Below are positions 54,704 to 64,000 of a stretch of DNA of 64,000 nucleotides, in pieces (the stretch's first letter is position 1; every line of letters begins with the position of its first letter). The translations under genes and the position numbers were made by a program. Origin of the DNA: Anthonomus grandis grandis (taxonomy: Eukaryota > Arthropoda > Insecta > Coleoptera > Curculionidae); contig NC_065550.1 in assembly GCF_022605725.1 (NCBI RefSeq), positions 6,448,001 through 6,512,000 on the forward strand, given 5' to 3'. The notes beneath the pieces were generated by a model. That model made no database searches, was not told the origin of the DNA, and was given only the letters and a program-made list of their open reading frames with translations.

Positions 54704-54735
54704 TGCCCCTTAGGTCCAATTACAAAGTGTGAGAT
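54374..54735 (-). CDS. Cul1: Cul1 first coding exon (residues 1-110) with 5' leader
   Basis: ATG at 54703-54701. The exon reads MSNKNTINAMNNSGGLKSVI, then DLDHIWGDLNLGIRQVYNRE, then NMSKKRYMELYTHVYNYCTS, the Skp1-contacting helices. It then has QQNNGRGASNSTTKGKKNQG, a low-complexity insert, and LYKRLKEFLKSYLIKLLE before donor GTAAAT (54373). A plausible acceptor (CTCTTTTTAG) ends at 54736, so 54704-54735 would be leader spliced from a non-coding exon further right. Coding is 54374-54703. Confidence 0.95.
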
Positions 54736-56010
54736 CTAAAAAGAGATGTTATTATTTTTAAGGAAATGCTATTTTAAGGTCATTCTTTGTTAGATGCTTT
54801 TAAGGTGAGGCTACATGAAAGTTAATGGTGAATTAAAAGTATTTATTAAAGAAATATACTTTTGGTATACTTGTTAAATGTTGGGAAAGTTGCTAATTGT
54901 GAAATTATTAATAAAAAATACAAAGGGGGTACATTGAACCAGATATAAATTTTAAGACCCAGTAGTGCAGTGATGAGGATGCAAAAATGATGATTTAGTT
55001 GAATGTATGCATAAAAAATGCGTTTCAGGTCTAATTTCAGCCAATATTGTTATAAAATAAAATGATGTTTTGATAGACAATCATTCACCTTTTGTCCCTC
55101 ACAGAAACTTTCTTTTTTTTGCAAGCAAGTAAATTGGGCACTTACCAGTCTTATTATAACATAACAGAAATTTATACACTATTTACAACACTCAAGGAAC
55201 CCGAAGAACTCAAAATTTACGAAGAAATTGCAAAAATTGAAATATTTTATTTGTTTGACTATTTTCAGAATTGAGAAAATTTGACAGCTACTGACTGGCA
55301 CTGAAGTTGGTTACAAATCTGGGGATTTTATTTTTGCCACCGAGAAGTTTTCGATTTAATTTTTGCTGGAATATTTGTATGAAGTATGCCTGTGCAACAT
55401 AAATTATGACTTTGTTTTGAAATAACTATATAACTATAACACAAATTTCGTTTTTATTGCAAAATCTGCTTAAAATTTATGAAATTCTAAAATTAAAAAT
55501 TATATTTTTTACGAGTCAGCTTTGACAGATAATAATTTTGACAAATGACGGATACTATTGCCAAGGAGCGTAAAGGAGAAGAGGCGAGAGTCGAGCCGTA
55601 TTTTTTTGCGGTCCAATCGGTTTTTCAGCATTTATGACGTCATTCACTAATGTAATAACTTTTTTATGTTAATCGTTTCTAAAAATCGGTCGGACAATGA
55701 TTTAAAAATGATGCTTGTATTCCTTGACAACAAACAAAAAAGTGTAAGGAGATAAGGAATAGAAGTAGGGCAAAGTAGCACGAGTTGATCGCTTGGGGTA
55801 AGATTATAATTTCCGATTGTACCGAAACCACTAGCGCCGTCTAGTCGGTTCAGCTGGTCAAATCGTAATGGCATCGTGAGCAAATAGATCGATTTTGACG
55901 AGAAAAAATAAAAATTCTGTACCGCTGATATTTGAGCTTATCGTCGGTTAAGAGTGTTAACCTGCAAACTTCCATAATCCAAATTTTACAGGCACAAAGA
56001 AAAACATCTA
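54736..56010 (-). promoter_or_regulatory. Presumed Cul1 5' region (non-coding exon and promoter)
   Basis: No coding gene seen. By position this must hold the Cul1 promoter and, if the acceptor at 54736 is used, a non-coding first exon. 55555-55640 is GC-richer (GGAGAAGAGGCGAGAGTCGA) and the best promoter candidate. A donor-like sequence (GACTG/GTAAGT) lies at about 55145. No TATA box or initiator could be assigned. Confidence 0.35.
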
Positions 56011-59000
56011 AACAGATTCCAAGCGGTCTATCGGTAATAACCGTTCCTAAATGGTATTAACCAAACACGTCCAAGCGGTTATAGTTATAACCACAGAACA
56101 CAAATATAGAGAAATGCGTGTCGCCTAATAAACAGACAGAAATTCTGTTGACATAGACGGGGGCGACCATCTTGGGTGGCATATGGCGGGAAATTTAAGC
56201 ATGATTTATTGGGCGATATTTACATTTAAAGTAATTTGCAGAATTACAGAAGTTGATGCGTTAACTGATGAGTGATGAGATATATTTAAATAGAATTTTA
56301 TTTTAAAATTAACAATACGTTTATCAGTTTGTTTCAATGTGGATATTTTATTAAAAACAATTTTAATAAAATACCCACATTTTATTAAAATTATACCCAT
56401 TTTTTTTTTTTTAATTATAAAATTTAATACCCATTTTTAATTAAAAAGTGTTTTTTTAAAATTTAAGTTGGAAAAAAATAAATATTGTTCATCAGACATC
56501 CCTCATCACTTTATTCAAGAATTAACACATCAACTAAAATACTATTTGATTGAAATTTAATTCTCAAGATATTGTTTATTTAGGACATTTAAGATTTTTA
56601 GATATAGATACTTACCAAGAATTATAAATTGGCACTATATGGGAGCAAATTTCAAATTAAAAAAAAAAGCTAAATTGTCTTTTAAATATTTTATTTTAAG
56701 ATGAATTAAAATAAATTTAACAAAGGGTTTTAAAATGCATAAAAATAGTTATAATAAATTATAAATTAAATACAGTAAACTGTAAGTACTGTATTAATAA
56801 GACCTTTTATGTAAAAAATTGAATTGTTGCAGGTATAAAGTATGTTTTAACTAAATATCCTAATAATTTTTGGATTTTCAGAAAAAAGTACCTGCTTTTT
56901 TTTTTGTCTCCTTAAGTGTTTAAAACATTATAAGAAACATGTATAATATAACAAACATACCTAAATAAAAAATTAAACATATATATATATTTTTTAACCA
57001 TCTATACAATTGTAACAAAATAATATATATCCACATATTATGGAAAACAAAATATAAACTCTTATAACAACAGAAACTGTACCTATTTCTTCAAATAAAT
57101 CTGGCTTCTTATTATGAATAAATTATTAATGACTAGATATAACACAAATTCATATGTACAAGTTAATATGCATGTTTTTTTAATTTTTTTGAGTATAAGC
57201 AAATATAAACAAAATATAAACTGTAATAAAAAACTTAACTTAATCCGTGACATGATATAACTATGTACATGATATAAATACCATAATATGTTTTTTTTTT
57301 ATTTTTCTTTTTTTTTACCACAAATCAATAACAACAAAATATAAATTCTAACAAAAAAAATAAATAAAATAAAAATGTCTAAATGCAACTTCAAAGGTTT
57401 CCATTGTTGCCAAATACCTTAAGCTTGATTTTGGTTAGTCACAATCGGGTAAAGATGTCAAAAGTCAGTGGGGTTGTTTCTAGTAAGTATGGAACATGAA
57501 ATATAATAAAACAGATTAAGGCAGTATGTTCTGTATAAAATATTATATCCTTATATCCTAATCGGGTTAATTAATTATCCTAATTAGTATTTCATCCTAA
57601 TGATCCAAAATATGAAAGTCTTTATTATTAGTAAGTATTTATTATCACAGTAGTTATGATCACAATTAAGGTTCTAAATAATACTTTAAAGGGTTTTATA
57701 TTAGTCTATAATTTAGTTTTAAACAAATATTATGATTTTAATTAATCGTTCAATAAATAAAATAGTACTATAAAAAGCAAAGCATTTACGATTCTGATAG
57801 TGTATCATGACAATATTTAAGATTTTTGTTTTTTTGAAGGCATTTTAGATTGTTGAAACTTTTTCTGTTTTTTAGAATGACCAACACTTAAAAATTGTGG
57901 TTGTGAAGTTGGCTTTTGATTTTTATCCTTTAAATATTTATTAATTATTAAGGAAAAGTTACCTTGAACAATTTGTTTAACAATGTCATGCTGGTCACAA
58001 AAAGAGAAGTCCTTAAAAAAATGTTTATAAACCAACCAAAACTTTTTCTCTAAATTGACTAAATGACCATGGTTATCCAAAAATTTGTATAACTAAAGGT
58101 GCATTAAGTCAATTAGGGAAATCAGTTTTTGAGAAGGATATGTCAATCTGGATGTGTCATCATTTTCCTTAAACTGAACAAATAGGTGATGTGTTTCTAC
58201 TTTAGGTGAATATACATTTTTATAACAAGTGGCACAATTGTCTAGATCCAACTTTTTCAGTATATAACCAGCCACATATGCAGTAGCATAATTATTCTCT
58301 AACAAAATTTCCTCCTCATTGGCAATATCTGGATCTTCAAAGATACATGGCTGATTATTGCAATTAGACACTGGGTACATAGAATTATCAGCACAAGAAC
58401 TTTCAGAATACTTTTGTAGAAAATCCCCAAAGTTACCCAGAGATTGACAAAAGTCATCTTCACAATTAGAGTTTTTTGAAATAGGTGAACTTAAGTTATT
58501 TATGACCAATGTTTTTAAAGCTCCAACAAATTGTAAACAGGTTGGATTTAAATTGCATATACCATGTTGCCTAATTTGTCCAAACAAGTTTTCAATTGGG
58601 TCTTGATTTAGGTTCCTTAAATTGAGATATTTTAGACCCATCTTACTTAAGTTTTCCCATAGAAGCATTACTGCCCTTATTGTAGTTTGCCAGCCCTTTA
58701 CAAATTTATGTTTATTACTCTCTTTCCCCTTTTCCTTATCAATAATTTTCCAATTCCTCATTTTAAGCAACATGGCTGACCAAAATTCCCAATGAGGAGA
58801 ATCAGCTGACAATGCACAAAGGTACTTTTTGCCACTACTGTTTTTAAACTGCAAGCTATTGAGTGAGTCAAAAAGATTGTCAATCATATGACAAAATTCA
58901 GCAGTATAAATTGCTTCTGATGTTAAAGCACCAACAGAACAAAAAGTTTCAATTGCTGCTGCCATTGACTGACTCAATTGACAAGCAGCTACACTAACTT

Positions 59001-61612
59001 TCATAACTAAAAAACTGTCCTTAAAATTGAAATGATGTTGCTTCAGCTTGGGAAGACATTTATATGTTCTCATGGTATTATCTAACTCAAATGCTCGATG
59101 GATATAGTCCATAGTGGCAAATTTCCCTTCTTCAAATTCAATCCTATTTTTTATGAGTGAATTTCTTGTATTTTTTAATAAATGTGGTACATCAAAAATG
59201 GTAGTGATGCACTGTCCATTTACAACAATGGTAGGGAGTTGGCTTATCATCAGAATATTCTATAGTTAATTCCCTTAAGGCCGCAATATTTGTGCTACCC
59301 TGATCACAAATGGTTGTGCAGACTTTCAAACCAATTGATTGTAAATCTTTTATACAAGATAATATAGGTTTTTTTAAAGCCTCAGTTTTAATAGTGTCCT
59401 TAGTAAAAAAATAAGAAACAGGCATCTTGTAAGGTTTTCTTAGGCCCCTTACCATAAAAACCAAAGCATGATTTGCCCGATTACGGGTCCTGCCAAGCTC
59501 ACCCAAATCCTCAAAACCAGAGATTCTTTGCTTAGATTTTTCATAAAAAAGCCCAGAAGTTAAGGAAATTTCATCAAACATGAGAGCACGGCAGCGGTCT
59601 AGGTCACTCATAGACTCTGCCTGCAACTTAAGATGTTCAAGAATAGGCTTAATGTGTCCACATTCAAAGGGAATATTAGAAAGTATCGATTGAAGAATAC
59701 GAGGTGATGGTAATTGAAAAAAATGTCTTAAATACTTGTACAGTCTGGGACTACGTTTAAAGATGGAGAGGGAAAAAGCTTTATCCTTAAAAGACCATCT
59801 ACGACCAGAAGGAGGACGGTTTGCATTTAAAATTTGGCAGTTTATAAAGTGCTTTGTTACCTCATTAAGATTTTCCTCAATAAACTGGAACCTACCATCA
59901 TTATATAGTGATTTTAGAGATGCAACATGAGCTCTTTCATTCTTGAGAAGAAACTTAAGCTTAGATAACTTACACATCACAGACTTATGTACATTATACA
60001 TAATTTCTTGCTCATTTGTAAGATTATCCTTAGACAGTCCTGCCTTGGCAAGAATGCCCCTCTTTTTCTCAAGAAGAAAAGAGTATTTGTCACTATGGTC
60101 TCTCTTAGTTTTCAAACTGGAGAAATCAGAGCTGGACAATATGGGAGTATTATCCAGATTCACAGTGTCTAAAGAGTTGTTTGGTAAATTAGAACCTGTA
60201 AGATTTGGAACCATGATTTTTAAGGATTTTTGCTCTTGAAATGAACTTAGATCTTCTTTACTAACTGAGTAAAGATGTTCTCTGTCAATCTGAGCAACAT
60301 CAATGAATACATCTTGAGACACACTTTGGGACTGTGTTGCAAATAGGACTTTTTTTTCATTAGGGACCTTTGAATAATTATGATCACTTCGCATTTCAAT
60401 CTTATGTGGTACAGCATCCCATCTAAGTCGCACAGGATTATTCGGGTTATTAAAATCAGAACCAAAAAAGTGATTGGAGCAAACTCGATAATTGGTGACA
60501 CTTTTAGTTGGACTTACATGACAGATCTCCCTCCAAGATTTTTGTAAGGATGAATTCAATGGAAATTTAAAGAATCTATGATTTCTGTGACTTTCTGAAT
60601 TCTGGGCAATTACTAATATACAAACTACTGCATAAAGGATATTTGCACGAATATTTTAATCTAGATGAAGACAATGAAAAGGAAATACTAGACATTTTCC
60701 CCCTGGAGGACCAAGAATTAAAACTGAATTGTAAAAAAAAATTTTAATTGAGAATACTGACATTGATATGTCCAAAATAGGATTGAATCTATAATTATAC
60801 CCTGGAAAATGATAATACATCCAAAATGCACCTTAACATTATGAGAAAACACTTAGGTACCTATGTCATAATTAAAATTTACCTGTCTCCTGCACTATGT
60901 AGTTGCACGATGATTGGATGTTGGCACGATTGTGAAATAATTTATTAACCCATTACTTAAGAAAACTAAAAAAAGGTATAAAATTACTTAAAAAACTTTA
61001 CATTGGAAAAAAACCATGAGGCTTGGCTTGTTTTCCATCCAAAAGAAACTGAAAATAAACGGTCGTCAAATACGACAGTTAAAAAATGTCACTATTGTCA
61101 TGTTTGATGTACGTCAAAATCAAAAATTAGAATCAATCGGCCATCTTGGGTGGCAAACTATTCCGCCCCGCCACATTCAACTTTCATACCGGTTATAACC
61201 GTGTTGAGATACGTGACGTCACCAATTAGCCCTTTATTCGTCATCAATTTGGAACAGTAATTACCCACGTCCGGAGCTGTTTTCTAAACGTCAAATGTCA
61301 AAGATATTGCGGCAAAAAATAAAAAACAAACAACAAATTATTTCCTTTTTAAAGATGACACAAAAGTTATTATGGCTAATAAGTTTTCTTTTTTGATATT
61401 TATGCTTAAGAACTAATTACATATAACATTACTGGCGTCTGGGGTATTATTTACAAACAAACAAAATGATAACAGCGACAGGTGACAAGTTACGAAGTTA
61501 CTTCAACCAAACACGTCCAAGCGGACACGATTGGTTATGTTATAAAGGGACTGTTCAAGGTTAACCAAGGTCTTCACCGCGGTTAAAACCGATAGATCGC
61601 TTGGAATCGGTT
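56011..61612 (-). mobile_element. P-element-like DNA transposon (5.6 kb)
   Basis: The ends are imperfect inverted repeats, AAC(A/C)GATTCCAAGCG(G/A)TC then TATCGGT, at 56011-56035 and 61588-61612. Further in, CCAAACACGTCCAAGCGG is repeated in the same orientation at about 56060 and 61506, and CCATCTTGGGTGGCA at about 56165 and 61139. The body encodes a THAP-type P transposase on minus. I could not find a clean 8-bp target duplication (AACATCTA against CTTATTTA), so the exact borders are uncertain. 56170-57800 is AT-rich, non-coding 3' sequence. Confidence 0.75.
57817..60640 (-). pseudogene. P-element-type THAP transposase, two lesions
   Basis: The N-terminal THAP zinc finger runs from about 60640: HRFFKFPLNSSLQKSW, then NYRVCSNHFFGSDF (C-x2-H) and LRWDAVPHKI (AVP box). 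The first cysteine pair is incomplete and no ATG precedes it. 59192-60559 continues with KRDHSDKYSFLLEKK, then LMFDEISLTSGLFYE (first Asp) and VCTTICDQGSTNIAALREL (second Asp). One frameshift at about 59235 leads to 58093-59250: TIFDVPHLLKNTRNSLIKN, DPIENLFGQIRQHGI (the Glu region) and YVAGYILKKL. An in-frame TAG at 58093-58095 precedes a further 88 codons ending in a basic KKQKKFQQSKMPSKKQKS. Apart from the THAP edge, only these two changes separate it from a full-length P transposase. Confidence 0.85.
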
Positions 61613-61982
61613 CTTATTTATTCAAAAGCGAGATATTTTATGTGAGACACATTCTTCATAAAACATATATAGAGAAGTGGTGGTTGCGTACAAACTATAG
61701 AAATTCCTCTGACAAATCAGCTAGCGTCCTCTCGCTTGGCAACGGAAACTGTTCTGACTAACTTGACAGTTTGACGTGCCAAATTAAACCAATCAAAATA
61801 GTAGAAAGGCGCGGGCAAATTAAGGCGGAAAATCAAATTTCATTTTATCTTTAAATAATAGCTAAAGCAAACGCCTAATTAAAAAGGTTACTTATAGAAA
61901 AAAGGCCTTTTTCATTAGGTGCTAGCATCAGATATTGATTAGAATAAAAATAAAACTCTTTAAAGCTTTATTTTATATATCT
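61613..61982. other. Flank of the P-like element, no gene seen
   Basis: 61720-61850 is GC-richer (GCTAGCGTCCTCTCGCTTGG then AAGGCGCGGGCAAATTAAGG) and might be a promoter. Nothing coding. Confidence 0.35.
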
Positions 61983-62171
61983 AAATGAGTTATATGATGT
62001 TAATAATGAAAATGCAACAAGAGTAACAGTAAATAGTAAGAGCATAATTGATCATGTTTTATCGGACCTGGGTTCAAAGATATTAACTGAAGGTGTTGAC
62101 ATTCACTACACCTCTCTTACTGATCATAATCGCCTCTTGTTTAAAATAAATTATAATAGTAAAATATATAA
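61983..62171 (+). pseudogene. LINE endonuclease C-terminal fragment
   Basis: A continuous frame reads LYDVNNENATRVTVNSKSII, then DHVLSDLGSKILTEGVDIHY then TSLTDHNRLLFKI. IDH and TDH match the end of CR1/Jockey-type endonucleases (SDH motif with Thr for Ser). It is truncated on both sides, and the right side abuts the DUF4218-like gene. Confidence 0.7.
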
Positions 62172-63352
62172 ATTTTAATGGGAAAAATGGCTGTCTCAAA
62201 TGTTCCACAGTAGGAGAATATTCTCATGTTTCCCACACTGTTTGTTTTCCAAGATCTGGATGTGAAAAAAGAATTGATAAAGGTTTTCGACTTAAGTTAT
62301 ATGGTTCACATCATAAACAGGACTGTCCTTTGTTAAAACTGCCGAATGACATGATAGAAGATTTTCCAGTGTCAGATTCTCTTCACCTAATTGATTTAGG
62401 TAGAATGAAAAGATGTTTAATAGGATGGAGAGATGGCAACTTTGGAACATATAAAACGAAATGGTGTTCTCGCGATATTCAGATAGTTACAGAATTCTTG
62501 CAATCATGTAAAATGCCATTAGAAATACACAGGGCTATAAGAGGCCTTGACGTACTTCCGTATTGGAAAGGCAGCGAGTATCACACTTTTCTGCATTATA
62601 TAAGCATAGTAGTTTTAAAAGAAGTTTTAGAATGTAATGTATATCAGCATTTTTTACTATTTTTTTGTGCATTAACAATATGTTCGTCTGAGAAATAATT
62701 TAACTATCTTAAAATAGCTGATGCACTTTTCAATAATTATGTAGAATATTATCGAGACTTTTATGGTGTTGATTACATTACTAGCAACGTTCATAACCTT
62801 ACACATGTAGTTGATAAAGTTTCAAAATTCGGAAAGTTTTCAACTTTTAATGCATACCCATTTGAAACTAGATTATATCAAATAAAAAACCTATGAAGAA
62901 ATGGAAATGTTCCACTTGCTCAAGCTGCTCAAAGATTAAGTGAAATTACTCAAGTCGAAACATGGTCAATTACAGAAAAAAAAAATCCTTTCCAAGATTA
63001 AAAAATCAAAATTCAGAAGGAAATTTTTTAAAAGTAGTTTTACCTACTTTTACTCTAACATATCAAACACCTAATCAATGGTTCTTAACAACTAAAAATG
63101 AAATAGTGCAAATGCGATACGCAAATAGAGTGCAAAGTAGTGAAATATGTGTATATGGTTATGCGTTAAAAAAAAACTGAAAACTTTTTTGAAACACCAA
63201 TCAGGTCGTCTTTTTTAAACATATATAAATCTACCTGTTCAGAATTTAACCCACATGTTTGCTGTATAAGTAATATAAAATGTAAGATGGTTGCAGTATC
63301 TAGCAATAAGAAAAATGAAGTAATTTTTATTCCATTAATTCATACTTTGTAA
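62172..63352 (+). pseudogene. DUF4218-like transposase-type gene, C-terminal half
   Basis: The frame starts FNGKNGCLKCSTVGEYSHVS then FPRSGCEKRIDKGFRLKLYG. It continues with LKLPNDMIEDFPVSDSLHLI, DLGRMKRCLIGWRDGNFGTY and RAIRGLDVLPYWKGSEYHTF then LHYISIVVLKEVL. After an in-frame stop at about 62698 it reads LKIADALFNNYVEYYRDFYG then YITSNVHNLTHVVDKVSKFG, which resembles the DUF4218 region of CACTA/En-Spm-type proteins. Later frames give VVLPTFTLTYQTPNQWFLTT then KNEIVQMRYANRV, and the true C-terminus VIFIPLIHTL with TAA at 63350-63352. Two stops and two frameshifts (one in a run of A at about 63170) disable it. The family name is from memory. Confidence 0.65.
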
Positions 63353-63413
63353 TAAATATTACGTAGCAATAAAACACTTTTTTCAAGATACTTTTTATTA
63401 ACAACTCAGATAA

Positions 63414-64000
63414 CTAATCACTGTTTTCAACAATTTCTTCGTTTCCTACATTTTCCACTACGACGCAGTGTTGCTCATCAGTCGGCGTCAGTTGTTGTTC
63501 TTCGAGCAATGTCGGTTGTTCTTCGGTCGGCGTTTGTCCTTCCGAGTTTTTCCTTTCTTTTGCTTTATAGTCCATTTTTTTTGGTCGATTTTTGCTTCTA
63601 GATTGCCGACATATTGTTTTGCCATCAGCCTCATTTCTTCTTGTCGAGTTTTTAATTATAAGTATTTTAAAACAAAATTTCACATTCATTCATATTAAAT
63701 GTGTCATCTGATAAATATATTATTTGGAAAAACAGGTTAATAATGTTTTTGTAAATTTTAAATGGGATCTTTTCCATGTTATTTTGTCTAGAGCCGCCTG
63801 CCCATGAACACTTTGTTATAAAGGATCTTGTAAAAAACCTGTCAATTAAAATATAGCAATTGTCTATTGCCTTATTTCTTCCATGTGGGTTTCGACCACA
63901 GACAAAGCTCATTTTTGCCATATATTCATCCATAAAAATATGATCAGATAATTTTTCTTCCAATTTACGAAGATTTTTAAGTGTGTTAACTGGCTCAAAA
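63414..64000 (-). pseudogene. DUF4806-like gene, convergent partner (runs off window)
   Basis: From the right edge the minus strand reads EPVNTLKNLRKLEEKLSDHI then FMDEYMAKMSFVCGRN, then FFTRSFITKCSWAGGSR and EKIPFKIYKNIINLFFQIIY, ending MNECEILF. A leucine-rich start, a central CSW.G and an F..I..II motif match DUF4806, a domain of unknown function frequent in insect mobile-element proteins. One frameshift at about 63675 leads to IKNSTRRNEADGKTICRQSR and an acidic tail TPTEEQPTLLEEQQ ending at 63414. Its 3' end faces that of the DUF4218-like gene with only 61 bp between stop codons. The start lies outside the window. Confidence 0.6.

Noticed and set aside
59736..60239. Plus-strand ORFs of 61-98 codons
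   Set aside because: They are antisense shadows of the P-like transposase on minus.
1..64000. tRNA or rRNA genes
   Set aside because: None recognised when reading for cloverleaf-type boxes or conserved rRNA segments. This was a visual check only, so a covariance search could still find one.

Overview
The window is AT-rich nuclear DNA from an insect. A beetle is my guess from the mix of mobile elements, but nothing seen here proves the order. It is organised around one conserved host gene on the minus strand, Cullin-1 (Cul1). Twelve coding exons were placed by reading both strands and matching splice sites. They run from the start codon at 54703 down to 224, and the C-terminal part of the gene lies beyond the left edge. 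The 12 exons encode 644 residues with all frames joining. Six introns are 53-67 bp and five are 7-15 kb, and the large introns hold nearly all the transposable elements described below.

Layout, left to right. 464-9969 (large intron): a piggyBac-like element with TTAA ends, split by a Tc1/mariner-like element; a deleted Tc1 derivative; a long-TIR mariner-like element next to a MITE; a LINE tail. 9970-10303: two exons. 10304-25488 (largest intron): a long-TIR mariner-like element; a three-level nest (RTE-like LINE, split by an RNase H LINE, split by another mariner-like element); a Tc1 fragment; a 506-residue transposase-like ORF with an upstream MITE; and a GC-richer duplicated repeat. 25489-26063: four exons. 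26064-37370: a second piggyBac relic, a Penelope-like GIY-YIG fragment, a possible LTR, and a third piggyBac-like element split by a mariner-like element with about 0.7-kb inverted arms. 37371-37581: one exon. 37582-44650: two LINEs and a second GIY-YIG fragment. 44651-45249: three exons. 45250-54373: a Tc1 fragment, several LINE pieces and a small inverted-repeat element. 54374-54735: first coding exon plus 5' leader.

Upstream of Cul1 lie a presumed promoter region (54.7-56.0 kb), a P-element-like THAP transposon (56011-61612), and at the right edge a decayed convergent gene pair: a DUF4218-like transposase-like gene on plus and a DUF4806-like gene on minus that runs off the window.

Most mobile-element genes here are broken by stops or frameshifts. 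The exception is the 506-residue ORF at 20759-22279, although its upstream exons are decayed. The most informative signals are the nested insertions with exact target duplications (TA, TTAA, and a 16-bp LINE duplication), four relatives of one long-inverted-repeat mariner group in a single gene, and two transposon gene sets that fit no well-known class. All family assignments come from reading motifs, not from database searches.
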